A stretch of DNA of 64,000 nucleotides from Rhodanobacteraceae bacterium (GCA_009996615.1 JAACZU010000001.1:124001-188000), one strand, 5' to 3'. Shown: positions 9,543 to 21,008, numbered from the stretch's first letter. Notes: generated from the letters alone by a model not told the origin. Numbers and translations are program-made.

Positions 9543-10346
9543 ATGACCGACAGTCGCATCGAACTCAACGGCGAACCGGTCGACATCGACGGCTTGCGCG
9601 TGCCGGCGCTGCTGAACTACGGCCACTTCACCTCGATGCAGGTGCGCGAGGGCAGCGTGCGCGGGCTGGACCGGCACTTGGCGCGGCTCGAGCGCGCGAC
9701 GCCGGAGCTGTTCGGCTGTGCGCTCGACGTCGCGGCGACGCGCGGCTGGATGTGCGGCATCGTCGGCGCCGATCCGGCGCCGCTGACGCTGCGTGTGAGC
9801 GTGTTCTCGCGCGCACTGGACCGCGACCGCCCGGGTCGGCCAGCCGCGCCGGACGTGCTGGTAGCGCGCAGTCCGGCGCGCGCACTCGTGCCAACGCCGC
9901 TGCGCGTGCGCAGCGTGCGCTATCAGCGCGAGCTGCCGCACATCAAGCACGTCGGCACGTTCGGCCTGTTCCATCAGAAGCGCCAGGCACAGCTGCACGG
10001 CTTCGATGACGCGCTGTTCGTCGATCCGACCGGCGCGGTCGCGGAAGGCTCGGTCTGGAACATCGGCTTCTTCGACGGCACGCGCGTGACCTGGCCGGAT
10101 GCGCCGGCGCTCGACGGCATCTCGATGCAGTTGCTCAAGGCCGGCCTGCACGCGCTCGGCGTCGAGTCGTCGACGCGGCGCATCGGCCTCGACGAGATCG
10201 CCGGCTTCCGCAGCGCGTTCTTCACGAACGCGTCGTGTGTCGCGATGCCGATCGCGTGCATCGACGCGGTGCCGTTCGCGGCCGATGCCGAGCTGGATGC
10301 GCTGCTGGCGGCCGCGATCGGCACGCAGCCGTGGCAGCGCCTCTGA
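9543..10346 (+). CDS. Class IV PLP-dependent aminotransferase
   Basis: A 267-residue fold-type IV PLP enzyme of the branched-chain aminotransferase / D-amino acid aminotransferase / aminodeoxychorismate lyase superfamily. The catalytic lysine is expected in LPHIKHVGTFG, and AVAEGSVWNIGFFDG is the family's conserved E-G-S-x-x-N phosphate-binding region. The protein is slightly short for the family. The exact substrate is open: PabC-like lyase activity is possible but there are no folate genes beside it. It is divergent from the EamA transporter with the REP pair between. Confidence 0.8.
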   Translation: MTDSRIELNGEPVDIDGLRVPALLNYGHFTSMQVREGSVRGLDRHLARLERATPELFGCALDVAATRGWMCGIVGADPAPLTLRVSVFSRALDRDRPGRPAAPDVLVARSPARALVPTPLRVRSVRYQRELPHIKHVGTFGLFHQKRQAQLHGFDDALFVDPTGAVAEGSVWNIGFFDGTRVTWPDAPALDGISMQLLKAGLHALGVESSTRRIGLDEIAGFRSAFFTNASCVAMPIACIDAVPFAADAELDALLAAAIGTQPWQRL

Positions 10347-10422
10347 GCGGGCCGCAAGCATGGTTGCACCGGTGACGCAGCGGGTGTAACACGAGGCGGT
10401 CCGCGTTCTGGAGGCCCCGGCG

Positions 10423-10725
10423 ATGCCGGAGCGGAAAACAACGCGCACGGCGGCGGGTGCCCGGCGCTGGTCGCAGCACGTCACCGAGACGAGCAGCGCG
10501 CTCGATCTCGAGCCGGGCGTGTTTACCTGGGACGATCCGGTGCGCATCGCGCAGTCGCTGAAGCGCTCGGCCGAAGGCAGCCAGCGACGCAAGGCCGAGC
10601 CGTTCCGCTCGGCGATGTCGATGCTGGTGTTCTACATCAACCGCGCTGGCCGCAACCTGCCGCAGGAGCGGCGGCGCACGCTGGAAGCGGCCAAGGACGC
10701 GCTGCGCGCCGCGTTCGGTCGCTAG
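10423..10725 (+). CDS. DUF3175 family protein
   Basis: A 100-residue basic protein of the DUF3175 family: RRWSQHVTETSSALDLEPG, the WDDPVRIAQSLKRSAEGS segment and SAMSMLVFYINRAGRNLP are its conserved blocks. The function is unknown. Its TAG stop interlocks with the stop of the convergent DUF72 gene on the palindrome CTAG (10722-10725), so the two coding regions share four bases. Confidence 0.85.
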   Translation: MPERKTTRTAAGARRWSQHVTETSSALDLEPGVFTWDDPVRIAQSLKRSAEGSQRRKAEPFRSAMSMLVFYINRAGRNLPQERRRTLEAAKDALRAAFGR

Positions 10726-11567
10726 AGCCGCGCCAGCAGCGCCATCGCCGCGGCCGGATTGCGTTCCTTCGCCGCACTGATGAAATAGAGGAACACGTCG
10801 CGCGGTTTCGCCGCGGCCGGCGCCGCGCCGGGCACGCGCGGCAGGTCGTCCGGTTCGCCGCCGCCCGCCCAGCGCCGCGCGCGTTCAGCCCAGGCCGCGA
10901 GCGCCGCGTCGGCGTAGCCGGTCGCCAGCGTGGCCTCGCTGCGCATCAGCCGCGCGTAGACGAAGTCGCCGGTCAGGTCGGCCAGCGAGGGATGCGTCGG
11001 CGAGTCGGTGAACACGGTGGTCATGCCGTGGCGGCGGGCGAGGGCGACGTAGTCGGCACAGCGGAAGCTCTCGTGCCGCACCTCCAGCACGTGGCGCAGC
11101 GGGCGGCCGTCGAGCGCGCGCGGCAGCAGCGCGAGGAAGGCGTCCAGGTCGTCCGGTTCGAAGCGCCGCGACGGCGGCAACTGCCAGTTGATCGGGCCGA
11201 GGCGGTCGCCCAGTTCGGCCAAGCCGCCCTCGATGAAGTCGCGCGCGGTCTTGCCGGCGCCGGCCAGCGCGCCGCGCTCGGTGACGTAGCGCGGCGCCTT
11301 CAGCGAGAACACGAAGCCGTCCGGCGTCTCGCTGCGCCATTTCGCGTAGGTGGCCGGCTTCTGCGCGCCGTAGTAGGTGCCGTTGATCTCGATCGTGGTC
11401 ACGTGGCGGCTGGCGAACTCCAGTTCGCGGCGCTGCACGAGCTTGTCCGGGTAGAAGGTGTTGCGCCACGGCGCGTAGGTCCAGCCGCCGATGCCGACGC
11501 GGATGCGCGGCGTGCTGGACACAGGCGCTGCGAACAGGTCGCCGGCAGGCGCTGCGGGGATCGGCAC
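10722..11567 (-). CDS. DUF72 family protein (YecE-like)
   Basis: A 281-residue TIM-barrel-like protein of the DUF72/YecE family. Diagnostic segments are VGIGGWTYAPWRNTFYP at the start, EINGTYYGAQKPATY, GFVFSLKAPRYVTE, and the C-terminal FLYFISAAKERNPAAAMALL. No biochemical role is firmly established. It converges with the DUF3175 gene, with a four-base overlap of the 3' ends. The ATG at 11567 gives the usual length. Confidence 0.88.
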   Translation of the reverse strand: MPIPAAPAGDLFAAPVSSTPRIRVGIGGWTYAPWRNTFYPDKLVQRRELEFASRHVTTIEINGTYYGAQKPATYAKWRSETPDGFVFSLKAPRYVTERGALAGAGKTARDFIEGGLAELGDRLGPINWQLPPSRRFEPDDLDAFLALLPRALDGRPLRHVLEVRHESFRCADYVALARRHGMTTVFTDSPTHPSLADLTGDFVYARLMRSEATLATGYADAALAAWAERARRWAGGGEPDDLPRVPGAAPAAAKPRDVFLYFISAAKERNPAAAMALLARL

Positions 11568-11636
11568 GACGCGGCTCCGGTGATGGCAAGGCGCTATGAT
11601 GCGATGCCGTCCGGCCCGTCGCCACTCCGTGCCGTC

Positions 11637-12266
11637 ATGTCGCCATCATCGTCGTCCGCCCGTTCCTTCGCCGCGCTGATCGCGCTGCTCGCGTGGAGCG
11701 CGCTGGTGCTGCAATACGGCCTGCTGGTCGGCTCGACGCGGCACGGCGGCGGCCCGCTGCTGGCGACGCTGCGCTACTTCAGCTTCTTCACGATCCTGAG
11801 CAACCTGCTGGTCGCGCTGACGACGAGCGCGGCGGTGGGGTGGCCGCAGTCGCGGCTGGCCAGCCCGCGCGTGCGCGGCGCCGCGGCGCTGTGCATCGCG
11901 GTGACCTGCGGCGTCTACTACTTCGTGCTGGCGCGGACGTGGGCGCCGCACGGCGCGCAGCTGCTCGCCAACGTCGCGCTGCACTACCTCGTGCCGCCGC
12001 TGTACCTGGCCTGGTGGATCACCTGCGTGCCACATGGCCGGCTGGCGTGGGCCGATGCGCTGCGCTGGCTGCTGCTGCCGCTCGGCTTCCTCGGCTGGAC
12101 CCTCGCGCGTGGCGCCTGGCTGCACGAATACCCGTATCCGTTCGTCGACGTCGACGTACTCGGGATCGGCGAGGTGTTGCGCAACGCGCTCGCGCTCGGC
12201 GTGCTGTTCCTGCTGGTCGGCCTGGTGCTGGTCGCGCTCGACCAGGCGCGCCATCGCCGCGGGTGA
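11637..12266 (+). CDS. Pr6Pr family membrane protein
   Basis: A 209-residue protein with about six hydrophobic helices and the conserved RYFSFFTILSNLLVAL and HYLVPPLYLAWW segments of the Pr6Pr (FAR-17a/AIG1-like) family. An acidic/aromatic loop PYPFVDVDVLG precedes the last helix, as usual. The function is unknown. In-frame ATGs exist at 11583, 11604 and 11637; 11637 puts a short hydrophilic leader before the first helix. It is divergent from the DUF72 gene. Confidence 0.8.
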   Translation: MSPSSSSARSFAALIALLAWSALVLQYGLLVGSTRHGGGPLLATLRYFSFFTILSNLLVALTTSAAVGWPQSRLASPRVRGAAALCIAVTCGVYYFVLARTWAPHGAQLLANVALHYLVPPLYLAWWITCVPHGRLAWADALRWLLLPLGFLGWTLARGAWLHEYPYPFVDVDVLGIGEVLRNALALGVLFLLVGLVLVALDQARHRRG

Positions 12267-12302
12267 GCGCCGTGCGGGCCTGAGCAGGGAAGGATGGGCG
12301 TG

Positions 12303-12570
12303 ATGGCCTTCGACATCGTTCGCAATGCGGCGGCGGACCGCTTCGAGACCACGGTCGAGGGTGCGCTGTGCGTGCTCGACTACAGCCTCTCCCACGGCGT
12401 GCTCACGATCGACCACGTCGGCGTGCCCGACGCGGTCGGCGGACGCGGCATCGCCGCGGCGTTGACCCAGGCCGCACTCGACACGGCACGCCGGGAAGGC
12501 TGGCGCGTGGTGCCGAACTGCGGCTACGCCGCCGCCTGGATCGACCGCCATCCCCTGTACCGCGCGCTGC

Positions 12571-12584
<14 letters not shown>
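12303..12584 (+). CDS. GNAT-type N-acetyltransferase (YidJ-like small family)
   Basis: A 93-residue minimal acetyltransferase of the COG2388/GNAT-like group: VGVPDAVGGRGIAAALTQAA is the acetyl-CoA-binding motif and NCGYAAAWIDRHPLYRALL the typical C-terminal block. ATG 12303 has AAGGA about eight bases upstream; ATG 12294 is in frame but too close to that site. The last 14 bases overlap the 3' end of the convergent kinase gene (12571-12584). Substrate unknown. Confidence 0.85.
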
Positions 12585-15335
<2,751 letters not shown>

Positions 15336-15339
<4 letters not shown>

Positions 15340-15926
15340 GGGGCGAGCTTCTGCCGCAGCCAGGCGCGCGCGAAGCGCAGCTCGCGGTCGACCGTCGGCA
15401 CCGACACGCCGATGACCTCGGCGATCTCCTCGCGCTTGAGGCCGAGCAGGTAGGTCAGTTCGATCACCTCGCCCTTGCGCGGATCGAGCGCGCGCAACGC
15501 CTGCAGAGCCTCGTCGAGCGCGAACGCCTCGCCCTCGTCGCCACCCACGTCCTCGGCGGCCGACAGCGTGACGTGCACCTGGCCGCCGCCACGCCGCTCG
15601 GCGCCGCGCGCGCGCGCGGTGTCGACCAGGATGCGCCGCATGGCCACGCCGACCACGCCGTAGAAATGGCGCCGGTCCTGCCAGTCGATGCCGGCATCGA
15701 GCAGGCGCAGGAACAGCTCGTTGGCGAGTTCGGTCGCCTGCAGCGTGAGCGGGCCGCCGCCGAACTGGCGCAGGTGCTTGCCGGCGATCGCGCGGACCTG
15801 GCCGTAGACGAGTTCGGCCAAGCGTTCGGCGGCCGCTTCGTCGCCGCCGCTCCAGGCGCGCAGCAGCCGGGTGACCTCGCGCGGCGCGGGCGCTTGCGTC
15901 TCGACGGGACTGTCGGGCTGGGTCAT
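15336..15926 (-). CDS. ECF RNA polymerase sigma factor (TIGR02999/ECF43-like)
   Basis: A 196-residue sigma-70-family factor. Region 2 contains LVYGQVRAIAGKHLRQF and TELANELFLRLLD ... WQDRRHFYGVVGVAMRRILVD, which marks the subgroup encoded beside Ser/Thr kinases with no anti-sigma factor. Region 4 is the LTYLLGLKREEIAEVIGVSV helix-turn-helix. The ATG at 15926 begins MTQPDSP. The stop overlaps the kinase GTG, so the two are made together. Phosphorylation by the partner kinase is the likely control, by analogy with the subgroup. Confidence 0.9.
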
Positions 15927-16083
15927 GGGCCGCTTCGCACGTCGGGCGCGAGCCCGATGATGGGATTTGCCGCCGCCTTCCGTATTGGAGGATGAGCGTT
16001 CGTGAAATCGGCGAAACACCCGAGCCTTCCAGCGCAATTTGGCGCAGTAGCCGCGCCGACATTCCGCCACGGAGGGAAACGAC

Positions 16084-16590
16084 ATGGAGTATACGAACGC
16101 ACGCCGCCGGCTGCATCGACTCGGCTGCCTCGCCCTGTTGCCGATACTGCCCGGCGTGGTGGCTCCGCTTGCGGAATCCGCCCCGGACTGGGGCGCGGGC
16201 ATCCCGGCGGCGTTCGAGGCGAGTGCTGCGGCGACGGTCCCGCCGTTCGCAAGTGGTTGGTTTTCCAGCATGGGTTTCACCCCGTCATCCCGGCCTGCGC
16301 GACTTCCCCGGCGGGCAGTCACCGGGATGGCGGTCTCCTGCAGCGCGCGTGGCGCGCGGTTCGGCGTGCTGCCGACCCGCGCCGCCAGCTCGCCCATGGG
16401 ACGTGTCCGCGATCGCATGACCACTGTGACGCAGGTCCGCCAGTGCCCGTCGAGCGAGTCAAATCCGCGTCCAAACCGCCCTGTTAGAATGTTTTTGATC
16501 GTTTCGGCGATTACAGGGGATTCGGGGCCGATGCAGGGGCGCCCATGCGACCCGGGGCGGAATGTCCGCGCCGAACGAGTATATGCGTAG
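16084..16590 (+). CDS. Hypothetical short exported peptide, possibly a decayed gene
   Basis: ATG 16084 has a good Shine-Dalgarno (GGAGGG, about seven bases away). The first 55 residues look like a signal peptide, MEYTNARRRLHRLGCLALLP, plus an Ala-rich stretch. From about residue 57 onward the frame is basic, proline/serine rich and overlaps an imperfect inverted repeat (CGTCATCCCGG near 16282 against CCGGGATGGCGG near 16323), so that part looks non-coding. It may be the 5' remnant of a secreted protein cut by a repeat. I do not recognise it. The rest of 15927-16612 holds nothing else I can name. Confidence 0.3.
   Translation: MEYTNARRRLHRLGCLALLPILPGVVAPLAESAPDWGAGIPAAFEASAAATVPPFASGWFSSMGFTPSSRPARLPRRAVTGMAVSCSARGARFGVLPTRAASSPMGRVRDRMTTVTQVRQCPSSESNPRPNRPVRMFLIVSAITGDSGPMQGRPCDPGRNVRAERVYA
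16485..16490 (+). promoter_or_regulatory. Candidate -10 box (TAGAAT) for the CsgG-like gene
   Basis: TAGAAT preceded by CTGT and followed by an AT-rich stretch (GTTTTTGATCG), unusual in this GC-rich region and 120 bases before the next gene. A -35 box is not convincing. It shares the TAGAAT hexamer with candidate promoters at 34364 and 51030. Confidence 0.35.
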
Positions 16591-16612
16591 ATCCATCAAC
16601 GGGAGTGATGCG

Positions 16613-17320
16613 ATGAAGAAGTCCTGTCTTGCGGTCCTGCTGGCCGGCCTCGTCGGCGCGGGAAGCGCCTTTGCGGCCGGCAAGCCGGCGATCGGCGTGG
16701 CCGAGTTCAAGAACGAGTCCGGTGCCGGCTGGTGGCGCGGCGGCGTCGGCTGGGAGCTGTCCGGCATGCTGTCGAACGAGCTGTCCAGCACCGGCAATTT
16801 CCGCGTGCTCGAGCGCAACAAGCTCGGCAACGTGCTCGAGGAGCAGAACCTCGCCGCGTCCGGCCGCGTGCGCGCCGGCACCGGTGCGAAGATGGGACAG
16901 GTGACCGGCGCCGATTACCTGGTGTTCGGCACGGTTACCTCCTACGAGGAGCACACGGCCGACACCGGCGGCGGACTGAGCTTCCGCGGCATCTCGCTCG
17001 GCGGCAAGAAGTCGGAGGCCTACATCGCGGTCGACGTGCGCGTGGTCAACGCCGAGACCGGCGAGGTCGACTACTCGCGCACGATCGAGGGGCGCAGCTC
17101 CGGCGGCGGCGTGTCCGTCGGCGTGTTCCGCGGCGGCTTCGGCGGCAGCCTCGCGCACGAGCAGAACACGCCGGCCGGCAAGGCGATCCGTGCTGCGCTG
17201 GTCGAGATCACCGACTACCTCGATTGCGTGATGGTCGCCAAGGACGGCTGCGAAGCCGAGTTCAGCGCGAAGGAACGCAAGCGCCGCGACAGCAACCGCA
17301 AGTCGCTCAAGCTCGACTGA
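16613..17320 (+). CDS. CsgG/HfaB-like exported protein
   Basis: A 235-residue protein with a clear Sec signal peptide (MKKSCLAVLLAGLVGAGSAFA, cleavage after AFA) and a CsgG-type domain: IGVAEFKNESG, LSNELSSTGNFRVLERNKL, GQVTGADYLVFGTVTSYEE, VDVRVVNAETGEV. CsgG forms the curli secretion pore in the outer membrane. This protein lacks the lipobox cysteine of CsgG and there are no csgA/B/E/F genes nearby. It is more likely a periplasmic or peripheral CsgG-fold protein of unknown role. GGGAG eight bases upstream supports ATG 16613. A strong hairpin terminator follows, so it is probably monocistronic. Confidence 0.85.
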   Translation: MKKSCLAVLLAGLVGAGSAFAAGKPAIGVAEFKNESGAGWWRGGVGWELSGMLSNELSSTGNFRVLERNKLGNVLEEQNLAASGRVRAGTGAKMGQVTGADYLVFGTVTSYEEHTADTGGGLSFRGISLGGKKSEAYIAVDVRVVNAETGEVDYSRTIEGRSSGGGVSVGVFRGGFGGSLAHEQNTPAGKAIRAALVEITDYLDCVMVAKDGCEAEFSAKERKRRDSNRKSLKLD

Positions 17321-17345
17321 CGCCGCGCGACCGGTGATGAAAAGA

Positions 17346-17372
17346 AAACGGCGGGGAAACCCGCCGTTTTTC
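17346..17372. terminator. Bidirectional rho-independent terminator
   Basis: The stem AACGGCGGG/CCCGCCGTT with a short AAA-type loop is followed by a T run on the plus strand. On the minus strand the same stem is followed by TTTTCTTTT. It lies 26 bases after the CsgG-like stop and about 98 bases beyond the rluB stop, so it can terminate both convergent transcripts. Confidence 0.9.
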
Positions 17373-17469
17373 GTTCGCCGTGCCGGCGAGGATCGGAGCC
17401 TGGAAGCAGCATCCCGTCCTCCCGGTGAACGGGAGGACGCAAGGTTTGAAGGCGAGGCCTTAACGCGCG

Positions 17470-18990
17470 TCAGCGCGTGCGCGGTCCGCCGCGACGGCCG
17501 CCGCCACCACCGCCACCACCGCCACCGGGACGGCGATTGCCGGAGGCACCCTCGTAGATCGAGTTGCCTGGCGTGCCGCGATTGCCCGGGCGCGGGCCGC
17601 GGTTGCCGGACGGAGCGCTCTTCGGCCCGCGCGGCGGGCGGTTGCCGCGTTCGGCCTGCGGTGCGTGCGGCTGGAACTGGCCGGCTTGGAACGTCACCGC
17701 CTCGCCCGGGCGTGCGCCGCGGCGCTTGCGGCCGCCCGGCTGCGCGGCGGTTTCAGGGAACCAGCTGCGCAGCACGGCCGGACTCAGGCCCGGCTCGGCC
17801 CATGCCGCTCCGGGATGCTGGCCACGCGGCTGTCCCTGTCCCTGTCCCTGGCGTTGTCCTTGTCCCTGACGCGGGCCTTGCCCTTGTCCTGGGCCACGGC
17901 GCTGCCCCTGGCGTGGTCCCTGGCCTGGTTGTGCCTGCGCGGGCGCACCGCGACCGCGCTTGGCGCCTTGGCCGGGAGCGCCCTTGCGCGCGCCGCCCGG
18001 CTTGCGTCCGGGCTTGGCCGCGGCACCGCGCCAGCCGTCGTCGCGCATGCGGTCGAACGCGGCGAATTCGCGCGCCTCCTCGTTGCGCGCACCGGTCCAC
18101 GCCTGCTGCGCCTTCGGGTTCGGGCGGAACTCGGTCGGCGCCGCGCGGCGCTGGCCGATCACCGGCGCCAGGGTCAGGCGCGGCGTTGGCTCCTTCATGC
18201 CGGCGCGTTCGCGCAGCGCGGCGATCGTGGCCGTATCGAGCTCGGTCGACTGGCCGCGCAGCAGGCCGCGCGGCAGTTCGACGATGCCGTAGCGGATGCG
18301 CTTGAGGCGGCTGACCATCAGGCCCTGCGATTCCCACATGCGGCGGACTTCGCGGTTGCGCCCTTCGCGCAGCACGACGCGGAACCAGGAGTGGCTGGCG
18401 CCGCGGCTGATCACGGCGATCTCGTCGAAGTGGGCCGGGCCGTCCTCGAGCTCGACGCCGGTGTGCAGGCGCTCGATCACCTCGTCGGGCACCTCGCCGT
18501 GCACGCGGCAGATGTATTCGCGTTCAATCTCCGAACGCGGATGCATCAGCGCGTTGGCCAGGTCGCCATCGGTGGTCAGCAGCAGCAGGCCGGTGGTGTT
18601 GATGTCGAGGCGGCCGACCGTGATCCAGCGCGCGCCCTTGATCTGCGGTAGCTGCTCGAACACGGTCGGGCGGCCCTCGGGATCGTCGCGCGTGGCGACC
18701 ACGCCGTCGGGCTTGTTGTAGACGATGACCTGCGCATGCTCGGCATTGTCGGCGATGACGACGAAACGCTTGCCGTCGACCTCGACGCGGTCGCCGGTGC
18801 GCACGCTCTGGCCGAGCGTGGCGGCGGCGCCGTTGACCTGCACCTCGCCGGCCTCGATGCGTTGTTCGAGCATGCGGCGCGAGCCGAGGCCGGCGTTGGC
18901 GAGCACCTTGTGCAGGCGCTCCTCGATCGCCGGCGCCTCGCCCTGGGCGTTGCGCTTGAGTTTGAGAATGGAACGGGTGGGGCTGGTCAT
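17470..18990 (-). CDS. rluB: 23S rRNA pseudouridine synthase RluB with long disordered tail
   Basis: A 506-residue RsuA/RluB-family enzyme that converts U2605 of 23S rRNA to pseudouridine. It has an S4 RNA-binding domain (about 23-80), then the catalytic domain with Asp129 in GRLDINTTGLLLLTTDGD and REGRNREVRRMWES near the substrate pocket. The catalytic part ends near residue 270. The remaining 235 residues are a low-complexity basic tail with tandem Gln-Gly units (GQGQ, RQGQ) and a closing Gly/Arg run, encoded by short tandem repeats around 17820-17930. Such tails occur in Xanthomonadales RluB, but this one is long. It starts with ATG overlapping the scpB stop. Confidence 0.92.
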   Translation of the reverse strand: MTSPTRSILKLKRNAQGEAPAIEERLHKVLANAGLGSRRMLEQRIEAGEVQVNGAAATLGQSVRTGDRVEVDGKRFVVIADNAEHAQVIVYNKPDGVVATRDDPEGRPTVFEQLPQIKGARWITVGRLDINTTGLLLLTTDGDLANALMHPRSEIEREYICRVHGEVPDEVIERLHTGVELEDGPAHFDEIAVISRGASHSWFRVVLREGRNREVRRMWESQGLMVSRLKRIRYGIVELPRGLLRGQSTELDTATIAALRERAGMKEPTPRLTLAPVIGQRRAAPTEFRPNPKAQQAWTGARNEEAREFAAFDRMRDDGWRGAAAKPGRKPGGARKGAPGQGAKRGRGAPAQAQPGQGPRQGQRRGPGQGQGPRQGQGQRQGQGQGQPRGQHPGAAWAEPGLSPAVLRSWFPETAAQPGGRKRRGARPGEAVTFQAGQFQPHAPQAERGNRPPRGPKSAPSGNRGPRPGNRGTPGNSIYEGASGNRRPGGGGGGGGGGRRGGPRTR

Positions 18991-19781
18991 GCGATGGTTT
19001 CCGGGGTGTCTTCCTGGGCGTCGCCGGCCAGCGGCGCGTCGTGGAGGGAGGGGGCGCGCGCGCGGTCGTCCGCGTTGCGGTCAGGGGGAAGGTCGGTGCC
19101 GTCGTCGGCCGGCGCGATTCCGGCGGGTTCGCCGGCCGCGTCGTCGTCGGCGGCGGCGTCGGTGTCGATGTCGGCATCTTGCGCGGACGCAGCGATGCGG
19201 GCCGCGATCGCCGCGTCGTCGGCGTCGAGCGCCAGTTGCGGATCGAGATCCTCGATCTCGCGGATTTCGCTCAATGGCGGCAGCTCGTCGAGCGACTTGA
19301 GGTTGAAGTAGTCGAGGAACGTGCGCGTGGTGCCGAACAGCGCCGGCTTGCCGGGCAGGTCGCGGTGGCCGACGACGCGGATCCACTCGCGCTCCTCCAG
19401 CGTGCGCACGATGTTGGTCGACACCGCCACGCCGCGGATCTGCTCGATCTCGGCGCGCGTGATCGGCTGGCGGTAGGCGATCAGCGACAGCGTCTCGAGC
19501 AGCGCGCGCGTGTAGCGCGTCGGGCGCTCGGCCCACAGGCGCGAGACGAACGCGTGCACGTCCTGGCGCACCTGGTAGCGGAAGCCGGAGGCGACCTCGA
19601 CCAGTTCGACGCCGCGTCCGCTGCAGTCCTCCTGCAGTTCGGCCAGCGCACGCGCGAGGTCCTCGTGCGACGGCATGTCGAATTCGTCGAACAGCGCCGA
19701 CAGCTGCGGCAGCGTGAGCGGGTGCGTCGAGGCGAGCAGCGCCGCTTCGAGGATGCGTTTGAGTTGGCTGGGTTCGGGCAT
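18987..19781 (-). CDS. scpB: Segregation and condensation protein B
   Basis: A 264-residue ScpB, the kleisin-associated winged-helix subunit of the Smc-ScpAB condensin. The conserved core (1-185) includes RILEAALLASTHPLTLPQL, TRALLETLSLIAYRQPITRAEIEQIRGVAVSTNI and LFGTTRTFLDYFNLKSLDELP. The last 75 residues form an Asp/Ala-rich acidic tail that looks disordered. It lies between scpA (12 bases upstream) and rluB (four-base overlap) in one operon, and the smc gene is a few hundred bases beyond scpA on the other strand. Confidence 0.93.
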   Translation of the reverse strand: MPEPSQLKRILEAALLASTHPLTLPQLSALFDEFDMPSHEDLARALAELQEDCSGRGVELVEVASGFRYQVRQDVHAFVSRLWAERPTRYTRALLETLSLIAYRQPITRAEIEQIRGVAVSTNIVRTLEEREWIRVVGHRDLPGKPALFGTTRTFLDYFNLKSLDELPPLSEIREIEDLDPQLALDADDAAIAARIAASAQDADIDTDAAADDDAAGEPAGIAPADDGTDLPPDRNADDRARAPSLHDAPLAGDAQEDTPETIA

Positions 19782-19793
19782 CGGAGGGTTGGA

Positions 19794-20648
19794 TCAGTCG
19801 GCGGTGGCCAGCGACTTGACGTAGATCGGCGCGAGCGCCTCTTCCTGCACGATCTCGACCAGTTGCTCCTTGGCCAGCTCGAGCAGCGCGAGGAAGGTGA
19901 CGACGACGCCGCGCCGGCCCTCCTCGAAATCGAACAGGTTCTCGAAGCGGTGGAAGCCGCCGTCGCCGAGCAGGCGCAGCACGTCGGTCATGCGGCTGCG
20001 CACGTTCAGCGCTTCGCGCTGGATCGCGTGGTGGCCGTGCAGCTCGGCGCGCTTCATCACGTCTTTAAGAGCCAGCAGCAGCTCGCGCAGCTCGACCGGC
20101 GGCGGCAGGCGCACCACGTTGCGGTCGGTCACGACCACGTTCGCCACCGCGAAGTCGCGCTCCATGCGCGGCATCGCGTCGATGTCCTCGGCCGCCTTCT
20201 TGAAGCGCTCGTATTCCTGCAGGCGGCGCACCAGTTCGGCGCGCGGATCGAGCTCGACGCCTTCCTCGACCGGCGGCCGCGGCAGCAGCAGGCGCGACTT
20301 GATCTCGGCCAGGATCGCGGCCATGACCAGGTACTCGGCCGCCAGCTCCAGCTTCATCTCGCGCATCAGCTCGATGTAGTCGACGTACTGGCGCGTGATC
20401 TCGGCGATCGGGATGTCGAGGATGTCGAGGTTCTGCCGCCGGATCAGGTACAGCAGAAGGTCGAGCGGGCCCTCGAACGCCTCCAGGATCACCTCGAGCG
20501 CGTCCGGCGGGATATACAGGTCCTGCGGGATCTCCAGCACCGGTTGCCCGCGCACGACCGCCAGCGGGATTTCCTGCTGCTGCGGGACCGGCGGAAACAC
20601 GCCGGGCGGCGTTTCGGGCGTTGGCTGTGGGAGGCTGTCGGTGTTCAT
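19794..20648 (-). CDS. scpA: Segregation and condensation protein A
   Basis: A 284-residue kleisin that bridges the Smc heads. The N-terminal Smc-neck binding part contains FEGPLDLLLYLIRRQNLDILDIPIAEITRQY, the middle EYLVMAAILAEIKSRLLLPRP, and the C-terminal winged helix ends FLALLELAKEQLVEIVQEEAL. ATG 20648 leaves a Pro-rich N-terminal 40 residues; a GTG at 20693 is a weaker alternative. It is the first gene of scpA-scpB-rluB, divergent from yciI-bolA-smc. Confidence 0.93.
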   Translation of the reverse strand: MNTDSLPQPTPETPPGVFPPVPQQQEIPLAVVRGQPVLEIPQDLYIPPDALEVILEAFEGPLDLLLYLIRRQNLDILDIPIAEITRQYVDYIELMREMKLELAAEYLVMAAILAEIKSRLLLPRPPVEEGVELDPRAELVRRLQEYERFKKAAEDIDAMPRMERDFAVANVVVTDRNVVRLPPPVELRELLLALKDVMKRAELHGHHAIQREALNVRSRMTDVLRLLGDGGFHRFENLFDFEEGRRGVVVTFLALLELAKEQLVEIVQEEALAPIYVKSLATAD

Positions 20649-21008
20649 GCTCGATCCCGTGACGCCCGGCGCCTCACGACGCGGGTCATGCACAGATCAT
20701 TGCGAGTTGCGACGTGGCGTGCGGTCAGGAATCGCCTGAAATCCGGCGCGGCGCCAGCAACGGAGGACGCCCGGCTCCTGGAGGATCCGGAGGTCGACAA
20801 AAAACCTTCAAAAGGTTCAAGAGGCGCGGCAGGGATCGTCGCCGCGTCGCCTCGCGGGAATTCCGGCCTCTCGATTCGCGCTAAGCCTAAGCGCAAAGCG
20901 GCCCGCCGTCTAGAGCCTGTTACCATACGCCCTTTGCGCCGGCGGCCGGGCGCGCGCGCCGCCCGCACGCTGCGCCGGCGTGGCGCCCCCTGATTTTCGA
21001 GGTTATGC
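20649..21008. other. Divergent intergenic region between scpA and yciI
   Basis: This 360-base region has no supported gene. On the minus strand AACCTT/AAGGTT (20803-20817) forms a small hairpin followed by a T run, upstream of scpA. On the plus strand TGTTACCAT (-10-like TACCAT at 20921-20926, extended TG) lies about 80 bases before yciI and is the best promoter candidate. The rest is GC-rich with no further feature visible. Confidence 0.4.
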
